A stretch of 64,000 nt of DNA from Nocardioides astragali (GTDB taxonomy: Bacteria > Actinomycetota > Actinomycetes > Propionibacteriales > Nocardioidaceae), in contig NZ_JAFMZM010000006.1 of assembly GCF_024436375.1 (NCBI RefSeq), forward strand, positions 412,510 through 476,509, read 5' to 3'. The notes under the pieces were generated by a model that saw nothing but the letters and a program-made list of their open reading frames with translations, did not search any database and was not told where the DNA came from. Below are positions 39,434-48,853 of this stretch, one piece after another (position 1 is the first letter of the stretch; the number at the start of each line of letters is the position of its first letter). A program made the translations under genes and the position numbers.

Positions 39434-41148
39434 GTGGCGATGGAGGCAGCGACCGCCCGGCCGGCGGCCCGCCCGGAGAAGATGCAGCCGCCCAGGAAGG
39501 TGCCCTCCAGCGCGTTGTAGCCGTGCACCCCGCCGCCGCCGAACCCGGCGACCTCGCCCGCGGCGTACAGGCCCGGGACGGGGGTGCCGTCGTCGGCGAC
39601 GCACTGCCCCTCGAGGTTGGTCTCCAGGCCCCCGAGCGTCTTGCGGGAGAGGATGTTGAGGCGCACCGCGATCAGCGGGCCGTGGGCCGGGTCGAGGATC
39701 TTGTGCGGCTTGGCGACGCGGATCAGCTTGTCGGTGCGGCTGCGGCGGGCGTTGTGGATCGCCATCACCTGGATGTCCTTGGCGAAGGCGTTGTCGACCT
39801 CGCGGTCGCGGGCCTCGATCTGCACCCGCAGGTCGTCCGCGTCGAGCTTCGGCCCGCGGGCGAGCTCGTTCATCCCGGTCACCAGCTCGTCGAGGCCAGG
39901 TGCCACGACGAAGTCGATGCCGTGCTCCTTGAAGGCCTCGACCGGCCCCGGCGCTCCCTTGGCGAGGCGGCTCTGGGCGAGGAACTTCAGGTCCTTTCCG
40001 GTGATGTCGGGGTTCTGCTCGGAGCCGGAGAGGGCGAACTCCTTCTCGATGATCGACTGGGTCAGGACGAACCATGAGTAGTCGTGCCCGGCGGCCAGGA
40101 TCTGCTTCATCGCGCCGATGGAGTCGGCGCCGGGGACTCCCGACATGCCCTCGAGACGGCGGCCGGTGGCGTCGAACCACATCGACGAGGGGCCGGGCAG
40201 GATGCGGATCGCGTGGTCGGGCCAGACCGGGTCCCAGTTGTGGATGCCCTCGACGTAGGCCCACATGCGGTCCTTGTTGACCAGGGTGGCGCCGGCCTCC
40301 TCAGCGATGGCCAGCATCCGACCGTCGACGTGCGCAGGGACCCCGGTGATCATGTGCTCCGGGGCCGCGCCCACCCGCTCGGTGGGCCAGCTGCGGCGCA
40401 TCAGCTCGTGGTTGTGGCCGATGCCGCCGGACGTGACGACGACGGCGGCCGCCCGGTGCTCGAACTCGCCGACCGGGTCGCGGCTGGACTTCACGCCGCG
40501 CTCGGAGTCGTCGTCGGCGAGCAGGGTGCCGCGGACGCCGACGACGGCGCCGTCCTCGACGACCACCTCGTCGACCTGGTGGCGGAACGCGAGGCGTACG
40601 AGTCCGCGGGCCTCGGCCTGCTCGACCGGGTCGGCGAAGATCCGCACCACCTCGGGACCTGTGCCCCACGTGAGGTGGAAGCGCGGGACCGAGTTGCCGT
40701 GGCCGGTGGCCCGGCCGTCGCCCCGCTCGGCCCAGCCGACGAACGGCAGCGACTTGAGGCCGAGGGCGCGGAGGTAGTCGCGCTTCTCCTCGTGGGCGAA
40801 TCGGACGTACGCCTTCGCCCACTGCTGCGGCCAGAAGTCCTGCCCGCGTCCCGGCCCGTCGGTGCCGTCGCCGTGCCGGTCGAACTGCGCGGAGCCCTGC
40901 CAGTCCTGCCAGGCCAGCTCGGGGGAGTCCTTGATGCCCATCCGGCGCTGCTCGGGGCTGTCGACGAAGAGCAGCCCGCCCAGGGACCACCAGGCCTGTC
41001 CGCCGAGGGTGTGGCGGTTCTCCTGGTCGAGGACGAGCACCTTCTTGCCGGCCAGGGCGAGCTCGTGGGTGGCGACGAGGCCGGCGAGCCCGGCGCCGAC
41101 GACGATCGCGTCGGGGGTGAAGTCGCTCGGGTCGGTGTGCTCGGTCAT
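39430..41148 (-). CDS. FAD-binding dehydrogenase (fumarate reductase/ketosteroid dehydrogenase-like flavoprotein)
   Basis: 572 residues. FAD motif GAGLAGLVATHELALAGKKVLVLDQE at about 18-43 and HTLGGQAWWSLGGL follow the FAD_binding_2 family. The C-terminal GEVAGFGGGGVHGYNALEGTFLGGCIFSG is typical of this large actinobacterial group. Substrate unknown; steroid or acyl dehydrogenation is plausible. The ATG overlaps the upstream TetR stop (ATGA), so the regulator and enzyme form one unit. Confidence 0.86.
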   Translation of the reverse strand: MTEHTDPSDFTPDAIVVGAGLAGLVATHELALAGKKVLVLDQENRHTLGGQAWWSLGGLLFVDSPEQRRMGIKDSPELAWQDWQGSAQFDRHGDGTDGPGRGQDFWPQQWAKAYVRFAHEEKRDYLRALGLKSLPFVGWAERGDGRATGHGNSVPRFHLTWGTGPEVVRIFADPVEQAEARGLVRLAFRHQVDEVVVEDGAVVGVRGTLLADDDSERGVKSSRDPVGEFEHRAAAVVVTSGGIGHNHELMRRSWPTERVGAAPEHMITGVPAHVDGRMLAIAEEAGATLVNKDRMWAYVEGIHNWDPVWPDHAIRILPGPSSMWFDATGRRLEGMSGVPGADSIGAMKQILAAGHDYSWFVLTQSIIEKEFALSGSEQNPDITGKDLKFLAQSRLAKGAPGPVEAFKEHGIDFVVAPGLDELVTGMNELARGPKLDADDLRVQIEARDREVDNAFAKDIQVMAIHNARRSRTDKLIRVAKPHKILDPAHGPLIAVRLNILSRKTLGGLETNLEGQCVADDGTPVPGLYAAGEVAGFGGGGVHGYNALEGTFLGGCIFSGRAAGRAVAASIAT

Positions 41149-41774
41149 CGGGGCTCCGTCTGGGGGTAGTGGCGGACGATCATCTCGGCGAGCAGCCGCA
41201 GGGCGCGCTCGACGGTGCGGCCGGGGGCCGCGGTCGGGTCGGGGTCGAGGGCGGAGAAGGCCAGCCCGTCGAGCATGTTGACGACGACGCTCAGCACGGC
41301 GGCGAGGTCGTCGGTCGTGAGGCGGTCGCCCCAGAGCTCACCGGCGGCGGCGAGCATCTGCTGCTGCAACGACTCGCGGGCCGGCAGGAGGGCGGTGCGC
41401 AGCTCGGCGTCGGCGCGGGCCGCCACGAGCAGCTCGCGCCAGGTCTGGTTGGCGGGTGAGAGGACGATGGTGCGCAGGTGGCTGAGCACGGCCACCACGT
41501 CGTCGACGGTGTCGACGTCGGCCCCCACAGTCGCGCGGAAGGCCTCGACGTTGCGGGTCGCGACGTGCGAGGCGGTCGCCACCAGCAACGCGTGCCGGGT
41601 GGGGAAGTGGCGGAACAGCGCGCCCTGGCTGACCCCTGCCTCGGCGCAGACCGCAGCGGTCGAGGTGGCGGCGTACCCCCGCTCCGCCAGGCACGACACG
41701 GTCGCGTCGAGGAGCGCGCCGATCGTGCCCTCGCGGCGCTGGGCCTGCGTACGGCGCTCGGTAGGGGTGGGCAT
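41145..41774 (-). CDS. TetR-family regulator of the FAD dehydrogenase unit
   Basis: 209 residues. HTH AAVCAEAGVSQGALFRHFPTRHALLVAT, with an ordinary TetR ligand domain. The ATG at 41774 is preferred; a GTG at 41783 is the other choice. Immediately upstream lies an AT-rich promoter region with a near-palindrome, so autoregulation with the coupled dehydrogenase is likely. Confidence 0.88.
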   Translation of the reverse strand: MPTPTERRTQAQRREGTIGALLDATVSCLAERGYAATSTAAVCAEAGVSQGALFRHFPTRHALLVATASHVATRNVEAFRATVGADVDTVDDVVAVLSHLRTIVLSPANQTWRELLVAARADAELRTALLPARESLQQQMLAAAGELWGDRLTTDDLAAVLSVVVNMLDGLAFSALDPDPTAAPGRTVERALRLLAEMIVRHYPQTEPR

Positions 41775-41794
41775 CGAGATCACCCGGACAGTCT

Positions 41795-41817
41795 TACATA
41801 AAAAGTGAGCGCTCGCT
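41795..41817 (-). promoter_or_regulatory. Operator and -10 of the TetR/FAD dehydrogenase operon
   Basis: AGTGAGCGCTCGCT (41804-41817) is a 14-bp palindrome with one mismatched pair around GAGCGCTC. On the minus strand TATGTA (41800-41795) just downstream could be the -10. The stretch is AT-rich for this genome. Confidence 0.6.
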
Positions 41818-41846
41818 ATCTAAATGCGTCGAGGAGACGCGACTCG

Positions 41847-43640
41847 TCAGCCCTTGATCTCGCAGATGACGGCGCCGTTGGTGACGGTGGCGCCGACCTC
41901 GGCCTGGAGGCTCGTGACGGTGCCTGCCTTGTGGGCCTTGAGCGGCTGCTCCATCTTCATCGCCTCCATGACGACGATGACGTCGCCCTCGGCGACCTCC
42001 TGGCCGTCAGTGACGGCGACCTTGACGATGGTGCCCTGCATGGGTGAGGTCACGGCGTCGCCCGAGGCCGCGGCGCCGGTCTTCTTGGTGGCGCGCTTGG
42101 CCTTGCCCTTCGAGCCGGCGCCGCCCGCGCCGGCGGCGGCCAGCCCGCCGATTCCGGCGGGGAGGACGACCTCGAGCCGGCGGCCGCCGACCTCGACCGT
42201 CACCCGCTGCCGCTCGCCGGCCTCCCACCCAGTTTCAGGGGCCTCGGCGGTGTCGCCGGCGTAGGGCTCGATCTGGTTGTCGAACTCGGTCTCGATCCAC
42301 TGGGTGTAGACGGTGAACTCACCCTCGCCGGACGGCGTGGAGGCGCCGACGTAGGCCGGGTCGGAGACCACGGCGCGGTGGAACGGGATGACCGTCGGCA
42401 TGCCGTCGACGACGAACTCGTCGAGCGCGCGGCGCGAGCGCTCGAGCGCCTGGGTGCGGTCGCGGCCGGTGACGATGAGCTTGGCGATGAGGGAGTCGAA
42501 CGAGCCGGGGATGGTCTCGCCCTGGTCATAGCCGCCGTCGAGGCGTACGCCGGGACCCGCGGGAGCGTGCCAGCGGGTCAGGGTGCCGGGGGCGGGCATG
42601 AAGTTGCGGCCGCCGTCCTCGGCGTTGATGCGGTACTCGATGGAGTGGCCGCGGATCTCCGGGTCGTCGTAGCCCAGCTCCTCGCCGGCGGCGATGCGGA
42701 ACATCTCGCGGACCAGGTCGATCCCCGTGACCTCCTCGGAGACGCAGTGCTCCACCTGGAGGCGGGTATTGACCTCGAGGAAGGAGATCGTGCCGTCCTG
42801 GGCGACGAGGAACTCGCACGTCCCGGCGCCGTAGTAGCCCGCCTCCTTGAGGATCCGCTTGGAGGACTCGTAGAGCTCGGTGACCTGCTCGTCGGAGAGG
42901 AACGGCGCCGGGGCCTCCTCGACCAGCTTCTGGTTGCGGCGCTGCAGTGAGCAGTCGCGGGTGGAGACGACCACGACGTTGCCGTGCTGGTCGGCCAGGC
43001 ACTGGGTCTCGACGTGGCGGGGCTTGTCGAGGAACTTCTCGACCAGGCACTCGCCGCGGCCGAACGCGGTGACCGCCTCGCGCACCGCGGACTCGTAGGC
43101 ATCCGGGATCTCCGCGAGGGTGCGGGCGACCTTCAGGCCGCGCCCGCCCCCGCCGAAGACCGCCTTGATCGCGACCGGCAGGCCGTTGGCCTCGGCGAAC
43201 GCGACGACCTCGTCGGCGTCCTTCACCGGGTCCTTGGTGCCGGGTGCCAGAGGCGCGTTGGCCTTGTCGGCGATGTGCTTGGCCTTGGCCTTGTCGCCGA
43301 GTGCCTCGATCGCGGCGGGCGGCGGGCCGATCCAGATCAGCCCGGCGTCGATGACCGCCTGTGCGAACTCGGCGTTCTCGGCGAGGAAGCCGTAGCCGGG
43401 GTGGACCGAGTCGGCACCGGACTCGGCGGCGACCTTCAGGATCTTGGCGATGTCGAGGTAGGACTCGGCGGGGGTCGCGCCACCCAGGGAGTAGGCCTCG
43501 TCAGCCAGGCGTACGAAGAGGGCGTCGCGGTCGGGGTCCGCGTAGACCGCGACGCTGCCGATGGCGGCGTCCTTGCAGGCGCGGATCACGCGGACGGCGA
43601 TCTCGCCACGGTTGGCGATGAGGACCTTCTTCAAGCTCAC
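41847..43640 (-). CDS. Acyl-CoA carboxylase alpha subunit (biotin carboxylase plus biotin carrier)
   Basis: 597 residues. Biotin carboxylase domain starts VLIANRGEIAVRVIRACKDA and includes AVFGGGGRGLKVA and EVNTRLQVEHCVSEEVTGID. A linker of Ala/Gly/Lys follows, then the carrier domain with EAMKMEQPLKAH (biotinyl Lys). AccA3-type alpha subunits serve several beta/epsilon partners, including probably the accD/accE genes at the right edge. The GTG at 43640 has AGGAG eight bases upstream. Confidence 0.94.
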   Translation of the reverse strand: MSLKKVLIANRGEIAVRVIRACKDAAIGSVAVYADPDRDALFVRLADEAYSLGGATPAESYLDIAKILKVAAESGADSVHPGYGFLAENAEFAQAVIDAGLIWIGPPPAAIEALGDKAKAKHIADKANAPLAPGTKDPVKDADEVVAFAEANGLPVAIKAVFGGGGRGLKVARTLAEIPDAYESAVREAVTAFGRGECLVEKFLDKPRHVETQCLADQHGNVVVVSTRDCSLQRRNQKLVEEAPAPFLSDEQVTELYESSKRILKEAGYYGAGTCEFLVAQDGTISFLEVNTRLQVEHCVSEEVTGIDLVREMFRIAAGEELGYDDPEIRGHSIEYRINAEDGGRNFMPAPGTLTRWHAPAGPGVRLDGGYDQGETIPGSFDSLIAKLIVTGRDRTQALERSRRALDEFVVDGMPTVIPFHRAVVSDPAYVGASTPSGEGEFTVYTQWIETEFDNQIEPYAGDTAEAPETGWEAGERQRVTVEVGGRRLEVVLPAGIGGLAAAGAGGAGSKGKAKRATKKTGAAASGDAVTSPMQGTIVKVAVTDGQEVAEGDVIVVMEAMKMEQPLKAHKAGTVTSLQAEVGATVTNGAVICEIKG

Positions 43641-43693
43641 GCAAGAACTCCTGGGTCGGCGGCGGGGGGCCGGGGTGCGTACCGCTGGGCAGG

Positions 43694-46237
43694 CTACCGC
43701 GCTCCGAGGACCGCGCGACCGACTGCTTGGTGAACGGGCCGTGCGACGCGCGCGTAGGCGATCCCCACTGTGAGGGATGCCACAAGGGCGAGCCACGGGT
43801 GCCCCGCATCCTCTAGCGGCGGGTAGACCTGCCAGTGGGTGAGGTAGATGAACAGGCTGGCCCCGGCGAGGACGCCCGCGGCGCGTGCGAGCCACCGCGG
43901 CACGGTCACGTGGGGCAGCCACAGCATGAGCAGGAAGCCGCCCAGCACGATGACCTCGCGGTGCACCTGGCCGAAGAAGCCGATGGTCAGCGTTGCTGCG
44001 AGGAAGGTGACGAGGAGGCGCTGCCGGGTGGTGGTGGCGCGCGCCCCGAGCCACCCGAGCACGAAGAAGAACGCGACCACGAGCGTGGTGTAGCGCTGCG
44101 TCGGCCCGGCGCGCAGGCCGACGTCGGCGAAGCGCACCGCCGCCGCCACCGCGAGGACGACGAGCGCGAAGCGGAAGGGCGTACGCCGCTCCAGCCGGTG
44201 CAGCACCGGCAGGCAGGTGAGCGCGAGCGCGGCAGCGGTGATCCACACCAGGGACTCGAGGAACCAGAGCTGCCATTGGTCGTCCCAGACGGAGCTGTTG
44301 AGGAATCCGCGCACGAACAGGACCGTGGTCAGGCCGTAGCTGCCGACGAGCACCGAGACGGCGCCGACCCAGATGACCGAGGGGACCAGGAGCTGGGCCA
44401 GGCCGGAGAGCCCGTGGCGCAGCCGGGTCCGGGCGTCGCCGGCCGCCGACAGCTGGAAGCGGGCGAAGTTGAAGCCGGCCAGGGCCAGCAGCAGGTGGGC
44501 GCCGCCCTCGAGGGGGAGGAGGTCGACGTGGCTGGCGACCACGAAGACGATCGCGAGCGCGCGCAGCGCGACGGTGGTGTCGAGCCGGGCCCAGCGGTGC
44601 CGGTCCCGTCCCGTGACGGGGGCGGCCGTTGTCATCCGCTCGAGGTCGGCGATGCTGCGGGTGTGCCAGCCCGTGGGGAGACCGCGGGGGAAGTGATCCA
44701 CCAGCCGGGTCGCCAGCTCGACGTAGGACAGGGAGTCGCCGCCGAGGTCGACGAACGAGTCGGCGTCGCGCGCGTCGGGCCGGCCGAGGACCCGGACGAA
44801 GTCGGAGCGCAGCGAGTCGCCGTCGGGCGCGGAGGGCGGCCCCTCGTCGGCGCGGGCGAGCTCGCCGAGGGCGGCGTAGTCGGTCTTGTCGGTGCCCGTC
44901 AGGGGGACCTGTGGAAGCACGGTGACCCGGACGACGTGCGGGGGAAGGCCACAGAGCTGGGTGGTCAGGGCCCGGGCGGCTGCGCTGCCTCGCCCGCTCG
45001 GGAGGAAGACGTGCACGGCACCGTCGGTGGCCACGACCCGAGCGAGGCGGTGCACCTCGGCCTGGAGGTGGCGCTCGACGGCGTCGAGGTCGAGGCGGAG
45101 CCCGAACACCTTGCCGTAGCGGTTGCGGCGCCCGACGACCTCGAAGAGGCCGTCGACGAGGCGGGCGAGGTCACCGGTGCGGAGCTCGGTGGTGTCGCGC
45201 GGCAGCGCCAGGTCGGCGGGGGAGTGGGCGTAGCCGAGCATCACGTTGGGCCCGGAGTAGACGAGCTCGCCGACACCGGGGCGCTCGTCGACGCTCTCGT
45301 CGAGGCGCAGGTGCCCACCGGGGACGGCGATCCCGATCGAGCGCGGGTGCTCCTCGGCGAGGGCCGGAGGGAGCCAGGCCATCCTCGCCGTCGCCTCGGT
45401 CGCGCCGTACATCACGACGAGGTCCCACCCGTGGCGCCGGCCGAAGCGGCTCCAGCGGCGTACGGCGTCGGGGTCGAGGCGGCCGCCGGCCTGGGTCACC
45501 TGGCGCAGCGTCGGGAGGTCGCGCTCCTCGAAGCCGCTGGCGGCAAGCAGGTCGAAGGTGTGCGGGACGCCCGCGAAGCTGGTGGCGCCGCTGCGCGCGA
45601 AGAGGTCCCAGAAGCACTCGTCGACCACGCTGAGCCCGGTGAGCACGACGCTGGCGCCGGCGACCAGGTGGGAGTGGAGCACCGACAGGCCGTAGCAGTA
45701 GTGCAGCGGGAGCGCGGTGATCGCGCGGTCGGCAGGGGTGAGTGCGAGGTAGTCGGCGATGGCCGCCGCGTTGCTGGCGACGTTGTCGCGCGAGAGCCGG
45801 ACCAGCTTGGGTGACCCGGTGGTGCCCGAGGTGCTGAGCAGCAGGGCCAGGTCGGGGTGCAGGTCGTGGGCGCTCTCGGGGCGGCGTACGTCGTCGCGGG
45901 CGGCGGTGGTGCACACGATGTCGGGGTCGTAGGCCGCCACCATGGCCTCGCGCTGGGCCTCACGGCCGGCGGGGACGACGAGGGCGACGTGGCCGTGCTG
46001 GAGCGCGGCGAGGTAGGCGACCAGGGAGTCGAGGTCGTTGGCGCCCTCGACCAGCACCAGGCGACGCGCGGGTCCCCAGGTGCCGGCCCGGTCCGCGACC
46101 CGCCGGGCCAGGTCGGCGTGGCTGAGGACCTCGCCGTCGGTGAGCACGGCAGGCCTGTCGCCGAAGCCGGCGTGGTCGAGCACCGGGAGAGGGCGCACCT
46201 CCCGGAGCAGTGCGGGAGGTGGGGACGTGATCGTCAC
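43694..46237 (-). CDS. Adenylation/carrier/acyltransferase-3 trifunctional fusion protein
   Basis: 847 residues in three parts. Residues about 1-455 are an ANL adenylating domain: STSGTTGSPK at 135-144, MYGATEAT at 276-283, TGD at 354-356, and the A10 lysine in TDKTDY (Lys451). Residues about 475-535 form a carrier domain with FVDLGGDSLSY, phosphopantetheine site Ser502. Residues about 550-847 form a multi-pass acyltransferase-3 domain starting ALRALAIVFVVASH (Arg559, His570), with about nine transmembrane helices. This would activate an acid, load it onto the carrier and transfer it across or at the membrane. The GTG at 46237 overlaps the ABC ATPase stop (GTGA). Substrate unknown; siderophore or surface-polymer acylation is inferred from the iron operon. 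Confidence 0.85.
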   Translation of the reverse strand: MTITSPPPALLREVRPLPVLDHAGFGDRPAVLTDGEVLSHADLARRVADRAGTWGPARRLVLVEGANDLDSLVAYLAALQHGHVALVVPAGREAQREAMVAAYDPDIVCTTAARDDVRRPESAHDLHPDLALLLSTSGTTGSPKLVRLSRDNVASNAAAIADYLALTPADRAITALPLHYCYGLSVLHSHLVAGASVVLTGLSVVDECFWDLFARSGATSFAGVPHTFDLLAASGFEERDLPTLRQVTQAGGRLDPDAVRRWSRFGRRHGWDLVVMYGATEATARMAWLPPALAEEHPRSIGIAVPGGHLRLDESVDERPGVGELVYSGPNVMLGYAHSPADLALPRDTTELRTGDLARLVDGLFEVVGRRNRYGKVFGLRLDLDAVERHLQAEVHRLARVVATDGAVHVFLPSGRGSAAARALTTQLCGLPPHVVRVTVLPQVPLTGTDKTDYAALGELARADEGPPSAPDGDSLRSDFVRVLGRPDARDADSFVDLGGDSLSYVELATRLVDHFPRGLPTGWHTRSIADLERMTTAAPVTGRDRHRWARLDTTVALRALAIVFVVASHVDLLPLEGGAHLLLALAGFNFARFQLSAAGDARTRLRHGLSGLAQLLVPSVIWVGAVSVLVGSYGLTTVLFVRGFLNSSVWDDQWQLWFLESLVWITAAALALTCLPVLHRLERRTPFRFALVVLAVAAAVRFADVGLRAGPTQRYTTLVVAFFFVLGWLGARATTTRQRLLVTFLAATLTIGFFGQVHREVIVLGGFLLMLWLPHVTVPRWLARAAGVLAGASLFIYLTHWQVYPPLEDAGHPWLALVASLTVGIAYARVARPVHQAVGRAVLGAR

Positions 46238-47319
46238 AACGCCTCCGTGGGGTGGTAGGCACGGACGAGGCCGGTCACCCGGAGGTGGACCCTGTCCCCG
46301 GCGGCTGGGTGGAGCACGCCGGACATCCGGGCGAGCACGGACGTGCCCTCGTCGAGGCGGACCTGCACGGCGCAGTCGTGGCCGTAGTAGCTGACCTCCT
46401 CGACGGTGCCGCGCACCCCAATGACCTTGTCGCCGGCGGTGTGCGAGAGGTCGACGTGGACCTGCTCGGGCCGGATCATCAGCGACACCGGCCCCTCGGT
46501 CGGCTCGGTCAGCACGACCTCGCCGAGGGCGCACGTGGCGTGCGCCGCGTCGGCGGTGCCGGGCAGCACGACGGCGCGGCCGACGAACTCGGCCACGGCC
46601 GGGTCGGTCGGGGAGAGGTAGACCTCGCTCGGCGGCGCCGACTGGACGAGCCGCCCGGCGCGCATCACCGCGACCTGGTCGGCGAGGGAGAGGGCCTCGT
46701 TCTGGTCATGGGTGACGAGGACCGCGGTGGTGTTGGTGGCCTGGAGCGCACGACGTACGGCGCGCGCGGTGCTGCCGCGCAGCCCGGCGTCGAGGGAGGA
46801 GAACGGCTCGTCGAGCAGCACGAGAGCCGGCTGGGGTGCCAGCGAGCGGGCGAGCGCGACGCGCTGCTGCTGGCCACCGGAGAGCTCGTCGGGACGACGA
46901 TCGCGGAAGTCGGCGGGCAGCTCGACGAGGTCGAGCATCTCCGCGACTCGGTCGCCACCGCCGGCGGCACGGGCCGCGCGCGGCAGCCCGAAGGCGATGT
47001 TGGCGGCGACGTCGAGGTGCGGGAAGAGGGCGCCCTCCTGCGGGACGTAGCCGACGCGGCGGGTCTGCGGGGGCATCGGGCGTACGCCGTCGCCGGCGAC
47101 GACCTCGTCGCCGAAGGCGATGCTGCCGGACTCCGGCTGCAGGAAACCCGCGACCAGCCGCAGGAGCGTCGTCTTGCCGCACCCCGAGGGGCCGAGCACG
47201 GTCGTGAAGGAGCCGTGCGGCACGTGCAGCGTGACGTCGTCGACCGCGCGGGTCGCCGCACGTCCCGGGGCCGTCGACGGGAACGACCGGGTCACGCCGG
47301 TGACGGTGAGGGAGCTCAT
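46234..47319 (-). CDS. Ferric-iron-type ABC transporter ATP-binding protein
   Basis: 361 residues. Walker A GPSGCGKT at about 43-50, Q loop YVPQEGALF, signature LSGGQQQRVALARSL, Walker B LVLLDEPFSSLD and switch His in VTHDQNEAL. A C-terminal TOBE-type domain with MIRPEQVHVD follows, as in FbpC/PotA-type importers. The ATG at 47319 overlaps the permease stop (ATGA). Energises uptake by the adjacent permease and lipoprotein. Confidence 0.94.
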   Translation of the reverse strand: MSSLTVTGVTRSFPSTAPGRAATRAVDDVTLHVPHGSFTTVLGPSGCGKTTLLRLVAGFLQPESGSIAFGDEVVAGDGVRPMPPQTRRVGYVPQEGALFPHLDVAANIAFGLPRAARAAGGGDRVAEMLDLVELPADFRDRRPDELSGGQQQRVALARSLAPQPALVLLDEPFSSLDAGLRGSTARAVRRALQATNTTAVLVTHDQNEALSLADQVAVMRAGRLVQSAPPSEVYLSPTDPAVAEFVGRAVVLPGTADAAHATCALGEVVLTEPTEGPVSLMIRPEQVHVDLSHTAGDKVIGVRGTVEEVSYYGHDCAVQVRLDEGTSVLARMSGVLHPAAGDRVHLRVTGLVRAYHPTEAL

Positions 47320-48785
47320 GCCGGAACCCCCTCCCGGCTCAGGCTCTCCTGGCGCATCAGCAGGACCGTGGCCGGGATCGAGACCAGCACCAGCAGCAGG
47401 GCGTAGGGCGCGGCGGCGCCGTAGCGCAGCTCGGAGGACGCCGACCAGAACTCGGTGGCCAGGGTGCGGGTGCCGATCGGGGAGAGCATCAGCGTGGCGG
47501 TCAGCTCGGTGGAGATCGCCAGGAAGACCAGCGCAGCGCCGGCGCCGAGGCTCGGTGCGATCAGCGGGAGGGTCACCCGTCGCGCGGTGGCCAGTGGACC
47601 CGCGCCGAGGCTGTGGGCGACGTCGTCGAGCACCGCGGGCGCCTGCTCCAGCCCGGCCCGCACGGTCACCACCGCCCGGGGCAGGAAGAGGATGGCGTAC
47701 GCCGCCACGAGCAGGCCGGCGGTCTGGTAGACGACGGGGACGAGTCGCAGGGAGGCGACGACGAGCGCGAGGCCGACGACGATGCCGGGCAGCGCGTTGG
47801 CGACGTAGGTGCTGCGCTCGATGACGGTCGAGGCCCAGCCGCGGTGGCGCACCGCGAGCCACACGACGGGGACGGCCGCGAGCGTGGTGACGACGGCGCC
47901 GGCGAGCGCGAGGACGACCGTGGCGGCGAGCGCGGAGCCGAGCTCGCCCAGGGGGAACTCCGTCGACGTGCCGACGACCAGCCACCTGGCCAGCGAGAAG
48001 GCGGGTACGCCGACGGCCAGCACGACGACCGAGCCGGCCGTGGCCAGGAGCGGCCACCGCCAGGGTCCGAGCGGCAGGGGGACGGTGCCACGGGAGGCGC
48101 CCCGGCCGACCCGGGAGTAGCGGCGGTTGCCGCGCATCCGGAGCTCGGCGAGGAGCAGGAACAGGCACAGGAGCACGAGGACACCGGCCATCGCCGTCGC
48201 GGCGGCACCGTTGAAGGTCGAGCCGTACTGGTCGTAGATGGCAGTGGTGAAGGTCGGGAACCGCAGGAGCGACAGCGCGCCGAACTCCGCCAGCAGGTGC
48301 AGCCCGACGAGCAGGGCGCCGCCGAGCAGCGCCGGTCGCAGCTGGGGGAGCACGACGGTGCCGAACGTGCGCACGCGGGAGTGGCCCAGCGACCAGGCCG
48401 ACTCCTCGAGCGCCGGGTCGAGCCGGCGCAGCATCGCCACGACGGGGAGGTAGACCAGCGGGTAGTAGGAGAGGGTGACCACCCCGAAGGCCCCTCCGAA
48501 CCCGTGGACGCTGCGGTCCAGCGAGACCCAGGCGTAGCCGTTGACGAAGGCCGGCACGGCGAGCGGCGCGACCAGGAGGCCGTGCCACAGACGGCGTCCG
48601 GGCAGGTCGGTGCGCTCGACCAGCACGGCCAGCGCGACGCCGAGGACGGCGGTGGAGGCCATGCAGGCCAGCGCCAGGGTGATGGTGTTGCGCAGCAGCT
48701 CCCCGATCCGAGGTCGGGCCAGGAGGTGCCAGAGGTCGACCGGACCGATGATCACGACGTAGGAGGCCACGTAGGCCAACGGCAC
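47316..48785 (-). CDS. Ferric-iron-type ABC transporter permease (FbpB-like, two-module)
   Basis: 489 residues from the GTG at 48785. Two homologous halves each carry an EAA-type loop: EESAWSLGHSRVRTFGTVVLPQ and DDVAHSLGAGPLATARRVTLPL, which bind the ATPase. About 12 transmembrane helices. The GTG has no ribosome-binding site and cuts into the first helix. A CTG at 48857 overlaps the lipoprotein stop (CTGA), like the ATGA and GTGA junctions further down this operon, and would restore a full first helix and 513 residues. The true start is therefore uncertain. Confidence 0.9.
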   Translation of the reverse strand: MPLAYVASYVVIIGPVDLWHLLARPRIGELLRNTITLALACMASTAVLGVALAVLVERTDLPGRRLWHGLLVAPLAVPAFVNGYAWVSLDRSVHGFGGAFGVVTLSYYPLVYLPVVAMLRRLDPALEESAWSLGHSRVRTFGTVVLPQLRPALLGGALLVGLHLLAEFGALSLLRFPTFTTAIYDQYGSTFNGAAATAMAGVLVLLCLFLLLAELRMRGNRRYSRVGRGASRGTVPLPLGPWRWPLLATAGSVVVLAVGVPAFSLARWLVVGTSTEFPLGELGSALAATVVLALAGAVVTTLAAVPVVWLAVRHRGWASTVIERSTYVANALPGIVVGLALVVASLRLVPVVYQTAGLLVAAYAILFLPRAVVTVRAGLEQAPAVLDDVAHSLGAGPLATARRVTLPLIAPSLGAGAALVFLAISTELTATLMLSPIGTRTLATEFWSASSELRYGAAAPYALLLVLVSIPATVLLMRQESLSREGVPA

Positions 48786-48853
48786 CAGCGCCAGGAGCGC
48801 GACGACCGAGCCCGCTGCGAGCAGCAGCGGCGACGTGCGGCGCCCGGTGATGG

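Noticed and set aside
43835..45814. 659-residue plus-strand frame inside the trifunctional gene
   Set aside because: Antisense shadow; the minus strand encodes all adenylation, carrier and acyltransferase motifs.
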